This document shows positions 11,283-22,667 of a stretch of 64,000 nt of DNA, piece by piece (position 1 is the stretch's first letter; every line of letters begins with the position of its first letter). The notes under the pieces were generated by a model. That model made no database searches, was not told the DNA's origin, and was given only the letters and a program-made list of their open reading frames with translations. The stretch is from Plenodomus lindquistii (lineage: Eukaryota > Ascomycota > Dothideomycetes > Pleosporales > Leptosphaeriaceae): NCBI GenBank assembly GCA_025504975.1, contig JANUWI010000004.1, positions 372,001-436,000 of the forward strand, read 5' to 3'. Made by a program: the position numbers and the translations under genes.

Positions 11283-12170
11283 ATGTCACCACAAGATGCA
11301 AAGCGGACCCCGTTCTCTGTCAAGGACAAAGTCGCCATCGTTACGGGCGCTGGCTCAGGTACACTCACTCCCCTTGCCGCCCTGCTCTCCTTCACCTCGA
11401 TATCTCCAATCCATCTCACCCCAAACCATTCATGTCGAACTTTACGCATACCCTAACCGCTGACACTAAAAAACAGGCATAAACTTCTCTTTTGCATCTC
11501 TCCTTCTGTCCCACGGGTGCAACGTGCTCATCGCCGACCTAGGACTCCGTCCCGAAGCCCAAGTCCTCGTAGATCAGCACACTGCAAAGAATGCGGGTAA
11601 ACCACGCGCTGTATTCTTGAAAACTGATGTCACTCGTTGGGCAGACCTGGAGAATATGTTTGCCGTAGCATTGAAAGAGTTCGGGGAGGTAGATGTCGTG
11701 TGTCCCGGGGCTGGAGTATACGATCCGCATTGGAGTGAGTCTTTCTTTTCGGCCACATGCGTCTTTCATTCTCGCCTTTTTCTTCCGCGAGTCTCGCTAT
11801 CTTTCCACACGGTTTAAAGCTGTCAAGTGCATGACTGACTGAATGATCTCATATAGCGAATTTCTGGCATCCCCCCGGTGCACCTGGTGGTGTGAGTAGA
11901 GATGACCCGACAGGAGGACGATATGCGAGTCTAGACATCAATCTCACACATCCGATACGCACCACGCAACTAGCCATATCTGCATTCTTAGCGGCGCAGA
12001 AAGAGGGCGAGCAGAAGAAGCAGAAGAGAGTGGTGTTGGTGAGTAGTATAGCAGGCCAGATGCCGAATTTCAATACGCCGCTTTGTATGTCGTTTGTTTT
12101 TCTTTCAAATCCCGCTCTGGTCTTCTCAATGACCACTTCTAATTGCATAACACTCCCTCCCTCCCTCTCC

Positions 12171-12205
<35 letters not shown>

Positions 12206-12657
12206 TTACACACAAAACGCGCACCTAACCAACCGTCCTCCCACCAGACACAGCAGCCAAACACGGCATAAACGGCTTCACGCGCTCCCTCGCGCCCCTC
12301 GATGCCCGCCTCTCCATCCGCGTCAACGCCGTAGCCCCCGGCCTCATCAAAACACCTCTCTGGACAGACCACCCCGAAAAACTAACCTGGATCAACGAAG
12401 AAAAAGATGAATGGGCGACACCGGAAGAAGTCGCAGAGGCGATGCTAAGGTGTTTAGAAGATGAGGAGTTGGTCGGCGGCACGGTTTTGGAGGTCGGGAA
12501 ACAGCAGACGAGAGTTGTGGGGGTGCTGAATGATCCGGGCCCGAGCGGGAAGGGGCATACGGTTAGTAGGTTGGGGGAGGGGGATGAGGAGGTGTTTGGG
12601 TGGTTGGGGGGTGTGGGGTGGAGTGGTGGTAGTGGTGGTGATGGGGGGGAGAAGTGA
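11283..12657 (+). CDS. short-chain dehydrogenase/reductase (15-PGDH-like)
   Basis: NAD(P)-dependent oxidoreductase of the classical SDR family; the substrate is unknown. Four exons, 11283-11358, 11477-11734, 11857-12084 and 12248-12657, give 323 residues. Seen: the cofactor loop TGAGSGIN (split by intron 1), Asp in IADLG near the end of beta-2, LKTDVT, then CPGAG in place of the usual NNAG, catalytic Ser in VVLVSSIAG, and the catalytic YTAAK whose Tyr codon is split by intron 3. RVNAVAPGLIKTPL follows. The first Cys of CPGAG is unusual. The C-terminal tail of about 40 residues is Gly-rich. Overall this fits fungal SDRs related to 15-hydroxyprostaglandin dehydrogenase. It may belong with the methyltransferase, P450, regulator and transporter that follow. 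Confidence 0.92.
12150..12213. repeat. compound CT/CA microsatellite inside SDR intron 3
   Basis: A pyrimidine tract of CCCTC and CT repeats runs into about ten CA units. It lies wholly within the third intron of the dehydrogenase gene (12085-12247) and stretches that intron to 163 nt. Confidence 0.85.
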
Positions 12658-13255
12658 GGGTCAGGAGTATTTGTGAAGGGGTATATGCAATACGGGAGTG
12701 CAGTCGACCCTATAAGGGTCGGCATAGTCGGAAATGAAAGAGTAAAAAAGCTGCAGATGTTCTGCAATGACCAGAACATCTACTTTGTTTTGGCATTGTA
12801 TAGTTTTCTGTCTCTGCATCTGTGCGACTTTGTCTTATGTTTTTGTTAGAGCATCTTTGGCACATGTCTACTTTATTGCAATGGCCAAGAGCAATGTACA
12901 TTCGGACAAGACTCAAGTTGACAAAGCATCATTCAAACGATGGTGACTGACTATTGCAAAAAAAAAAAAAAAAAATTCAAGTCTCAAAAATGAAATGCTA
13001 ACCCACGCTATATGCTTTGAAACCATGATCGAAACGCTCGCTCTCCAATATACCCGCCCGCTAACCGACTTCTATCCAAACATACCATAGAGTCTCAATT
13101 TCGGCTCAGAACAACGTCCTGTTGCCACCCAACGCCCGCTCATCCGTCCGCATGCAAAATACATGTATCCCCGCCTCCCAAGCTGTGACCATGAGCAAGA
13201 CCCCGAAACCCTCATCACCAACTCCGTGAACGTCTGGCACTCAGACCCCTCATAA
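12658..13255. other. convergent intergenic region with an A18 run
   Basis: Lies between the 3' ends of the dehydrogenase and the methyltransferase. Contains a run of 18 A at 12958-12975 and no supported gene. Confidence 0.6.
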
Positions 13256-14455
13256 CTAGTGCACTGCATCTTGCGGTTTCCGCCCGTGCACAAAGTAGAA
13301 CCGTATGTACATGTGGTAAGCGCGGTCCCGCACATCAGAAACTACCTTTGCAATGAGTACGCGACATTCGGCCTCACTCCAGCCAAGGACCTTGCCGATG
13401 AAACCCAAAGTATAAGGTTCGACGCCCATGGCCACGTGTTCGCGCTGATACCGGCCGATTTCCTTCATCTTGGGGTCTTTGGGCCAGGGACCGACTGGGA
13501 TCTAGAAAAAGATTGTGAGTATGATATAGGATTGCAAGGGCGTCATGGGGAGGGGGGGAGAGCGACTGACCTTTACGACTTTTTCATGCACGTCCACGAA
13601 TCCAGCGTCAATCATGCGCTGCTTGAGAGTGTGGCCGACGCGAATATCCTTTTTGAAGCCCATGGCCGCATCATTGCATAGATCCTGCCAGCGACACATG
13701 TGCTCTGCCTTCTCCAGCGTTCCGTCGTCGCTCTCGGCCAGGGCGAGCGGCTCTTGGAATTCGACCCATCCGCCTGGTTGCACGTGGGTATAGCACTGCC
13801 GTATCAGCTTGTCCCAGTCTGTGATGCTGCCGCTCATGGTGCGGACGTGGATAAAGTCGAATGCCTCGTCGGCGCTGTAGATCCATTCTGACTCGGCGTC
13901 GTCGATGTAGAATTTGGCGTTTGGCGGGACCCATGTTGGCTGGATGGGGGACAGGTCGGTGCCGAGGACGTCGCTGCCGGGGTTCTCGTCGGCAAAGTCA
14001 ATGGCCCATATGCCGGTGCCGGTGCCAATGTCCAGGACGCGGCTGGGAGGCGGGTTGATGGGGGCGTCGTACAGCTTGCCGCTGAGGATGAGGAGGAAGA
14101 TGTGGTGCAGGAGGTCGAGGCGGTCTTGCTCTTGCTCGTCGTTGGGCAGGATGTAGGCGCCCGAGCGGAAGCCATGGTAGCGGCGGCCGTTTGAGTATTC
14201 GTAGTGGAGGATGGACGAGGCGAGGGATGTCGAGGCCGACGAGTTTGCGTCAAAGGCACTGTCGTTGTCGCTGTTGTTGTTGGTGTCGGGCTCGAGATGC
14301 AGGACCGACTGCAGATTGCCCGGGTCGACCGCCTCTGGGCCGTCTTGCGATGGCTCTTGCGGTGTCTCGCTGGGCTGGGCTGGCGTGGGTTCAGACGGCG
14401 GTTGCGGGCCAGCCGCCGCCTGCGGGCCGCTGGCGTTGGCGGGGACAGCCGACAT
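13256..14455 (-). CDS. LaeA-like SAM-dependent methyltransferase
   Basis: Class I methyltransferase of the LaeA/UMTA type common in fungal secondary-metabolism loci; the substrate is unknown. Two exons, 14455-13571 and 13501-13256 (69-nt GT-AG intron), give 376 residues. A Pro/Ala/Ser-rich disordered N-terminus of about 85 residues is followed by HYEYSNGRRYHGFRSG and then motif I VLDIGTGTGIWAIDFAD. GTDLSPIQPTWVPPN, FDFIHVRTMSGSITDW and QPGGWVEFQE follow, all typical of the family. The start at 14455 gives an exact frame across the intron; an in-frame upstream ATG at 14521 would add 22 residues. It is divergent from the P450 at 15096, with 640 bp between them. Members act either as global regulators or as tailoring O-methyltransferases; sequence alone does not decide. 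Confidence 0.93.
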
Positions 14456-15095
14456 GGTCGCAGCGTGGGAGAGAGGGCGGCAGCAGTCTTGTCCTTGTCC
14501 TTGTCCGCGGGGTCGGGGCACTCCTTATAAGTCATAGCACAGAGCGTGCCCCACGACATTGCGAACAGAGCATCCAACTCGACGGGCCGCCAGATGATCA
14601 ACCTCGTTGCATCCGCCGGTATCGACCAGCATCAGCCCAACACCCTGCCTTGGCGAGCCCGTCCACGCCTGAGCAACGTGCCATGGTGCCTCGTGGCGCC
14701 GCAGCAACCGCTCCAATTCGCCCGCCTAGGGCTAAACCAACGGGGCACAGCATGCCGCGCCAGAGTCTGCCAAATCGCTTGCGCACAAGCCGCGGCCCTT
14801 CACCCAACTCTGTGCACACAAGCAGCTTAACAGCGGGGACAGCGCTGCCGCGCCGCAAACCTGCTCACGGCAACAAATCACCCAACATGAGTGCTAATCA
14901 ATTGACCATTCCCTCGCTTGCCCAGCACTGGCCGTTTGCACTGGTAAGTTGGTAGCGCGCGCTCCACGATAAAAGCCTTCACGGCGCCGGCACTTCTTCG
15001 ACATTACGTGCACACATGAACACATGTTTCAGCTCTGTGACCACTGCATCCCAGCCTGTTTGTCGCTTTAGGTCCCACCCACACTGAGCCGACCC
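14456..15095. promoter_or_regulatory. shared upstream region of methyltransferase and P450
   Basis: 640 bp between two divergent starts, so probably a bidirectional promoter. A CGG-G-CCG palindrome at 14583-14589 resembles a Zn2Cys6 factor half-site pair, but one short match in GC-rich DNA is weak evidence. Confidence 0.5.
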
Positions 15096-17393
15096 ATGGC
15101 GTCGGGAGACGACGCAAAGGGCGCCCTGCCCTCGCTGCCCGTCCTACTTGCCATTGCAGCCGGCCTCTACTGCTGCGCACTCTATTTCTATCGCCTGTAC
15201 TTGCATCCCCTGGCAAAGTTTCCAGGGCCTAAGCTTGCCGCCATCTCGTCGTGGTACGAAGCTTATTACGAGATCGTCCTCACGGGCCAGTATTCGAGGC
15301 AGATATCCAAGCTCCACGATCAATATGGTACGTAGATTGTCATGATTCAAATTGGCACGTTTGTCTCCTCAAGCAGGTGATGAAGCCTGTTGGTACTATA
15401 TGGGGACTGACGAGCCCCAAAGGTCCTATCATCAGAGTCACGCCAGATGAGCTGCATATTCGGGATCCACGTTTTTTCGATCAGGTGTACGGTAAAAACC
15501 AGCTCCTCGACAAGGAAGGATGGGACAAGAGATTCGGTTGTGCGGGCGGATTGCTCACCACGGTGAAGGCGGAAGATCACAAGCGCCGCCGCGCAGCTCT
15601 CGCCCCAATGTGAGTTGTACTAAAAGAAGCGTCGAGTGCATTGAGACTCGAGTGTACTAGCAGCGGTATTTCAAGTCCGATAGATTCAGACGACCTTGTA
15701 AACCTTGTTGAAACCTGCTCTAACAATGCCAGGTTCTCCCGTCGCTCGATCCTGGACTTCATCCATATCATCTACCGCCACATTGACACTCTCTCCGTCA
15801 GGATGCAAGAGTTTGAAGCTCGTAAAGAGCCACTGAATCTCTCTCACGCATTTCCCGCTCTGACCGGTGACATCATTATGGATTACTTTTTTGGCTTCAA
15901 CTACAACCAACTCAATCATCCGGAATTCGACTCTTTTCACGAAGCCTTCATCACGATTGGTGGCACAGGTCACCTCGCCACGCAATTTCCTTGGATACTG
16001 CCTGTACGTACAACCCAAGTATACCTCAACTACGCCACGTAGAAGCAGTGACAAGGATCACTTATCGAAGCCGGGTAGAAGTGTCCAGGGTCATGCTAAC
16101 CATGGATTGTGCCTGCAGATGATGAACAGCATCCCAGACAGTATCACCGGGTGGCTGCAGCCTGCCGCAAAGTCACTACTCAAATTCAAGCGCGTAAGTG
16201 GAGCACGGTCATTCTCCATAGCACAGCATCTTCCCGATCAGCATCGCGAATCTACGCCACGTTACCTTGCCCCTGCCATGCCGGGGCGTTACATCCGCTT
16301 TGATCCTTCCCGCTGCAGTCCTTCGAACCCCCCTTACATAGTGACGAACCTCAAGACAGGTTAGAGACCACAGGACTCGCAGGCTAACCGACGTATACAG
16401 GACCAATGGGAATTAATAGGCCGTATACTCCGCGGAGAAGACGTCAAATCCAACGACGCCAAACGAACAATATTCCACGAGATCCTGTCTTCCAAACTCC
16501 CGCCACAGGATAAATCGCACCAGCGGCTTGCAGATGAGGCGCAAATTGTCGTTGGTGGCGGTGTGGAAACTACGGCTTTCTCCCTGTCAATCGCTACGTT
16601 CCACATTATCAATACACCCAGGATCTACGAGCGCTTGCATAGGGAGTTGGTGGAGAAGTTTCCGAACCGCGCGCAGTTGGATCTGTTTACGTTGGAGGGT
16701 ATGCCGTATCTCAGAGGATGCATCATGGAGGCTGTGAGGATGAGTTATGGACTTAGTGCTAGAAATCCGAGGACGCATAATGTGCCGATTGCATATAAGG
16801 AATGGGTCATCCCGGCGAGGACGTGCCTTGTAAGTCTCCCCATCTCTTAGACATTAGCTTCTCATGTTCCGGCGGCCGGGGCTGTAAAGAGAGGGCAAAA
16901 AGCTAATTATCAATCAGAGCATGACCATCCCCGAAATCTCCCACGACGAGGAAATCTTCCCCAAGAACCGCGAGTTTATTCCAGAGCGCTGGCTCGATTC
17001 CCCCACGACATCCGACGGCATTCCCCTCGACCGTTTCATGGTGTCTTTTGGCCGCGGAACCAGGAGTTGCATGGGTCTCAAGTACGTGTTTCCCTTCCCC
17101 TTCTACAAATCTCCCTACACTTTGCAACCCCAGTTACCCCCCCCTCTGCCAATCATTGAGCTATAGAATCCCGCTTGCTGGAGTCTTGCACAAGTCTACT
17201 AAACTAACGAAACAACCCCAGCCTCGCCCACACAGAGATGTACCTAACCCTCGGCATGATGTTCCGCCGCTACAGCTTCGAGCTGCACGAAGCGGACGTG
17301 GCGGATGTAGAAATTGGACACGATTTCTTCATTCCTGTCACCAAGATGGGGAGTAAGGGTGTACGGGCTTTTGTTACTTCGACGAGTGATTAG
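15096..17393 (+). CDS. cytochrome P450 monooxygenase
   Basis: Heme-thiolate oxygenase, probably ER-bound; the substrate is unknown. Seven exons: 15096-15327, 15423-15609, 15733-16003, 16119-16193, 16401-16829, 16918-17081 and 17222-17393, giving 509 residues, a normal P450 length. An N-terminal membrane anchor ([19 protein letters not shown]) is followed by the proline-rich [11 protein letters not shown]. The I-helix reads [11 protein letters not shown], the ExxR helix EAVR, and the PERF-like block FIPERW. The heme loop is [10 protein letters not shown], with the Cys ligand. Exons join in frame with GT-AG borders. The intron at 16194-16400 (207 nt) is long for this genome. The layout resembles fungal E-class group I P450s of the trichodiene oxygenase type. 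It shares its upstream region with the methyltransferase. Confidence 0.95.
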
Positions 17394-17905
17394 GGATTTG
17401 CGTCGGGGGTTCAGTCAGCGAGTGTTTTGGCAAGAAGAGGAAGAGAAGTGTGTGAATGTTTGTAGGTCAAGAGAGAGAGAGAGATTTTTGGAGTGGAAGT
17501 GCATGGATCTGTCGGCATAGATGACTAGAGTGATTCGGCTTTATGTACCCACTACTGGTTTACATGCGACCGAGCCCATACGATCAATACATTGGAGGCT
17601 CTTGGGTCATCAAGACTGGCTATCAGTATAGAGTTTCTTTAGAAGCTTTATACTCCAATATGAAACAATGCCATACTCTGCCCTTGCAGTGAAGTTAAAT
17701 GACGCGCCAAATTTGATGCTGAAACCGACCATATAATGCGACGACGAGGAGACGAGGATAGGATATTAAAATCTGTACAATCCTGTTTGTAAACAAGTAA
17801 ATGACAAGGCCGCTATCAAAGCTCAAACAAACACATCTATGTAACCCACAAAATATCAATCTCAACCCAACATAACTACATTATTATCCTTAGCAAGTTG
17901 GCTTC
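17394..17905. other. convergent intergenic region
   Basis: Between the 3' ends of the P450 and the Zn2Cys6 regulator. AT-rich and without a supported gene. Confidence 0.6.
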
Positions 17906-20155
17906 TCAAAACACCAGAGAAGCGTGAGCGTGGCATGACGTACCTTGCAAATCCCAATCTCTCATAACACCCAGCCAATGCAACTTCCCTCTCACAGTAT
18001 ACTCACTACACCCCGACCTGGTCAACGTATCCACGCCCTTTTTAAACGCTGCTGAGATTGGAAATCCGTTGGCGTGGTGCCTCGTACTACGCTGAACAAC
18101 CACCATTTTCGCATTCGCACTCTTATTCGCAGTCTCCGGGCTCGTCGTCATCGTGGCAGGGGCACCAGAACCCTCGCTCCCAAAATCGATAAAACTAGCA
18201 ATATCATCCGAAAGCGCGGTTGCATCTTTCGTAGCAATGGTAGCGATGGAGTCTACATGAACATGCTTGCGTGTAACTGACAAACCGCGCGCAAAGAGGT
18301 AGACTTCGCGCCTCTTCCAGACTTCCTCGGTGATGGCTAGACATCTGTCAATCATGCCCGTGACCATGCGGTCTGCCATTGCGTTCCACCGTTCTCTTAC
18401 AAAATCCCGGTCTTCGTCTTCGACTGCGTCACAGCCTGCTACCATGAGAGGCAGAATATGCACGATGATCGTGGGAGAGGTGGGCGCAATGGTAGCGAGG
18501 TAGACGAGGACTTTTTGCGCGAGTTCGCCGTATGAGGTTAGGTTTGGTAGTTCGGGTACGGCTTGGTATAGGAGACATAGGGTTGCCCAGCGGTAGGCTT
18601 CTGCGGTTTGGATCGCGTCGGTCATGTTGGGGGTTGGGTTGTCGAAGGCTTCGAGGTCGACGGGAGGGGACCAGGTTTCGATTTTGCGGCGGAGTTGGAG
18701 GGCTTGGGATATGAGGGCGGGAGAGTTGCGGGGCGTGGGGCGAGACCGGACTTTGTTGATGAGGTCCGCGACGAGCCGGATGGTGGGGAAGAAGGTGGTT
18801 GTGTAGCCCATTAGTGGGTCGAGCTTGGATGTACTCCATCCGAGTTCGTCCCAGTGGGGAATGGGCGTACTCATGGAGTACGAGGGGAAGGCATCGTTGC
18901 AGGTGAATCGTGCCAGGACGTCCATGTACGTCCATGTGTTGTATAAGAATTCTATGCGGTCCTCGTCCTCGCGTGACCTTGTCGTGGTAGTCTGAGTTGA
19001 GAGTATCTGGGAGAGCAATTCACCTGCGCGACGGATCTGAAGCATGCCAGATGAAGGGCTTTCGTAGTTCCAGGTTTGCGCGAGACCTAGGGCCAGTGTC
19101 GCGGCCAGTCTGGCATCAAGATGTCTCCCACCTCTGTCCAAACCATCGGTAAGAAGTTCTGAGCAACGCTGTACATGCCGGGGGTACTCGTTGAGATACT
19201 GAGGTTGGTGCTTGCACATGCATAAACTCGTCAGTGCTGCAAGCGCATACCAAAGAGCTGGGTCTTCTTTTGCAAGAGGCCAGATCAACGTTCTCCAAGG
19301 GTTTTGCTCGGACTCCTCTTGGATGGACAGAGTGCAGGAGGTTTGCTGGTGGAAAAGCAAAGCGATTCGCTCAGCTTCTTCTTCACGCGCATTTAGCTGT
19401 TCCAATCCTTCTTGCTCGATCAGTGCTCCCTCAAGGTTGAGCGGCGTGTCAACTACAGGACGCAGGTAATCTTCCCAGAAGGAGTCCATATTCCAAATAC
19501 CAGGAGTGAAATCCATGGAATCCATCTCGGAGTTGACATTGGAGAAAATATGGCCATCGTGTAGTGTTGCGTTGCTCCTTTCATGTGGTATCTGATCTAA
19601 TGAAGACATTGAGATGGACTCATCGAAGTCCGGCACTGAGACTTCTAGTGGACCTGATATGAGGTTGTGCGTATGAAGTACAGGATTGATGAAGGCGAGT
19701 GAAGAACTGGCCATTGTGCGCAGATTTGGTGAATGATTTGGCGCGATATCTTCTCTGGTAGTCGTCTGTGCTTCCGGATCTTTTAGAGTTGCTCCGCTAT
19801 CCGCCTCAGAATGCCTGCCCTTGGGCGATTGACGAGCTCTTGATAAAGGAGCGCCTCTGTTGCGGCGCGGTGGGTTTTGCTTTGAAAGGTCAGGGGCCTG
19901 CTTCCAACGGACGTCAATCTTGAATCCGCCACAGGATATCCGACGCCTCTCACACTGCTGACAGGACGGCTTAGTCTCATCACATTTCACTCTTCGAGAC
20001 TTGCAAGTGACGCATCCTGATCATTTGTTAGTCAAGTTCAAGGAATACTATTATAATGGGCCCAGTTCAAGTTTGAGCTGAAAGAAACCAATGGAGACGG
20101 ACATGCCATTACGACTCTTCGAGAAACGCTGCTTGGTATTCCCAATGTGTTCCAT
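17906..20155 (-). CDS. Zn2Cys6 transcription factor
   Basis: Fungal nuclear regulator. Two exons, 20155-20107 and 20016-17906, give 719 residues. The zinc cluster spans the splice site: SRNG from exon 1 joins CVTCKSRRVKCDE, then KPSCQQCERRRISC, so six cysteines are in canonical spacing at about residues 18-44. The intron starts with GC (GCATGT) and ends with AG; no GT donor in the area restores this frame. After a disordered linker comes the helical middle-homology region, typical of fungal_trans_2 type regulators. The C-terminus is uncertain: a GTACGT donor sits in the last 14 codons, so the annotated end DLQ...LVF could be intron read-through. Its position between the P450, SDR and methyltransferase on one side and a lactonase and exporter on the other suggests a local regulator. 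Confidence 0.92.
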
Positions 20156-21131
20156 TTCTCAAATTGTTAGTGGTGCTGTCTTCTATGTTGAGATGGTTGT
20201 TTGAAGAGAATTAGTCCTATGCGCATGGCTGGCTGAAGCAAGCCAATCACAGCCTCGATGATGGCTATTCGTGGGTAGCTCGTCAAGGCTGAGTTGCAGA
20301 CACTTGCTCGAATATGACATACAAAAAAAAACGGTATAGAGTTCCGAGGTTACAGACGAGCTGCTGGATAGTAGAATTGGTGTCATTCAAGATGCATAGT
20401 ACAGCCTTGGTGGTTCAGTCGCCCCGCTTGCACCTCGTCCGAAAACGGCAAAATGGACCAGCCACACGTGACCTAGCATACTGCACCTACCATCCTAAGT
20501 ACGCATGCGTAAGACATTACGAGTCTGTAGGCTGTCTCATACGATGCAGAATGCTGACACCCACTCGAATTTGCAGGTGGAGAACGGTACTACAGAGGAT
20601 ATAGCGACGACCATGGTCTCTTAGAATTGACCTGTATGGCAGCTGGAAACACACTACCCAACTCTGCGAATCAAGCTCTCGTCGTATCGAAGAACAAGCC
20701 AGTGATTCGTGACAGTTGTTGACGAGAGGCAATCACGAAGAAATCTCGAGAATGTGACGAGCACTATTTTGAGTTATGAAGCTAGTTGGGAAACTGTCGT
20801 CGCTAAACGCTACACTGTCTACCATATGTAGACTAACGTTAGTCCTACAGGCACCAATCTGGTCGCGCCTTCATCACGCGCTACAATCTCCATGCGCTGT
20901 TCTTCAAAATCTCCGCTATCTTTACCTCACGTTCCAGTATACTGGTGCTCGCCGCAACCTGGGATTTCAATCGCTTTCTGCAAGCAAAATTTGCATACAG
21001 CCCCAGCTCTAACGACAAATTTCACATTCACTTATCCTGGAGCTACACCAAAGGTACGCACGGGCAAGCCCAGACTTTAAGGAGATTATTTTTGCACTAG
21101 GTTTGAAAAACAACACCAAGTTATCACCATC
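20156..21131. other. intergenic, about 1 kb
   Basis: Divergent upstream regions of the Zn2Cys6 factor and the ankyrin protein. Short open frames near 20314-20604 and 20776-21080 show no domain. Confidence 0.55.
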
Positions 21132-21602
21132 ATGGTGAAATTTCTGGACCCTGTGCTCAGAGTCAGACCACCACTGCACGTACAGTGTATATCGAACGAG
21201 CCTCTAGGCATCAGGTTGGCAGCTATACGTGAGGCCATAGCATCAGGGGAAGACGTCAACGAACTTGGAGGCTGGAAAAATCCTGGTGTTGGTCGCCCAT
21301 TGCACTACGCGATTGACGACTCTGCGCAGCACGATTACACCCAGCTGAAACGGAACCTTCCTGTTATCGAATTGCTGCTTGAAGCGGGAGCAGATCCAAG
21401 GCTTCCGGGCTTGGAGCCGGGGCGTATGTCGCCGATTGAGGAGCTCGAAGTTTGGATCAGACATTACGAAGAGGGCGGGCACGAAAAGTGGACAGTAGAG
21501 GATCTGGCGTTATACCCGTTTCACGAAGCTGCGTTGCGGATCATGAAGAAGGCAGCCGTGGCGCTTGATGGTAAGGATAATTTGCATGGGATTAGAGTTT
21601 GA
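21132..21602 (+). CDS. small ankyrin-repeat protein
   Basis: A single-exon frame of 156 residues with no other function visible. Two ankyrin-like units are seen: one around IREAIASGEDVNELGGW..GRPLHYAID, and one around LPVIELLLEAGADPRLPG..MSPIEEL. The spacing between the two helical parts is stretched by an insert (SAQHDYTQLKRN). The gene is short for a complete ankyrin solenoid, so it may be a free-standing small adaptor, a fragment, or the 3' exon of a longer gene. Lys/His-rich C-terminal part without motif. Confidence 0.65.
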   Translation: MVKFLDPVLRVRPPLHVQCISNEPLGIRLAAIREAIASGEDVNELGGWKNPGVGRPLHYAIDDSAQHDYTQLKRNLPVIELLLEAGADPRLPGLEPGRMSPIEELEVWIRHYEEGGHEKWTVEDLALYPFHEAALRIMKKAAVALDGKDNLHGIRV

Positions 21603-22667
21603 ATGCTAGATGCATGATTGTTTCAGCGCAAGACACTGCTTCGACTGCGCAAGCTCCGAGTAGGAATGCACCTACTTCCTGTGGTTCATGGTTGGAGAGG
21701 TTGAAGCCGTGGTAGTCGGTATCTTTCGCATCATTCTGGGTTGCAGGTTGGCCGAAGCTAGTCTTATCGCAATTGCTACCAACAGATGCAAAAGTCTTAT
21801 ACTGGGAAGCTACAACATGACTCGGTCAATCGAGAAATCTAGAAATGCGGTAGGGGCGTGGATTGGCTTTGACCCGCATGTCAAGATTGAATCTTAGACC
21901 TCAGGACTTGATATATTAGTCAATACTTTTCTGCATCTCGCTAGGATGTTACGGTGTGACGACGTATGGATAAAGGCATCTTGGATTGAGCCCCTGTCTT
22001 TGCTAACCTTGGAGTTTGACGAACCGCAGCTGGGTATTCTAATCAATTTGACTTGCTGGTTCGTTGAACATGCACAAGGTTACAGGCCGAGATGATCGTA
22101 TCTCGTACTTACTCGTGTAAGTGTTTGCTTCAGCTTTCTGGCACTCTCGATTGTACCAGACGGTTGTTTCTGTGCGAATGTACAATTGCCGAGCGAGAGC
22201 GGCACGAACCAGTCGATCGCGTGACTTCCAACAATGACCCAGCAAATCCCAGATGGCCAAGATCGAGCCGTCACTTGGCATATGGGAGGGTCTAATGGTG
22301 CAGGGTACGGTGATTGACGGATTGTGCAACGGATTATTCAACGGGCCGATGCCCCAGTTGCTTCTTCGATTCGTGGGGCCCCTCATTCTCGGAGATAAGC
22401 GTGCTTCGGGCTAGTCGTTCACCGAATACTGTACGCCGTTCATATCGATGCCACGTTCCTGGCGACAAGCGACCGAAATAATCTTCACATCGCCGGTATG
22501 AAGACGCGGGTGACGGCTGCACTTCGCGTGCAACGGCACGTCTTGGATGACGATGCCTTTCCGACGTCGGCAACGCGGGGCGTACCATTACCTATGCCTG
22601 AAGAGTGTTACGCTATAAGATGCCCTGAGTGCCTGTCAAAATCTATGCGCTTGTGTCCTCGTCCAAT
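21603..22667. other. intergenic, about 1.1 kb
   Basis: No supported gene. Frames at 21688-21897 and 22039-22588 lack domains, and opposing frames overlap. The last 200 bp probably hold the promoter of the lactonase-like gene. Confidence 0.55.

Noticed and set aside
14191..14955. 254-codon open frame on the plus strand
   Set aside because: It lies antisense to the methyltransferase gene and its promoter, is Arg/Cys/Trp-rich, and has no domain. Explained by GC-rich codon bias on the other strand.
16250..16400. A GGTTCGAAG-like B box on the minus strand inside a P450 intron
   Set aside because: No matching A box or acceptor stem could be found, so it is not called as a tRNA.
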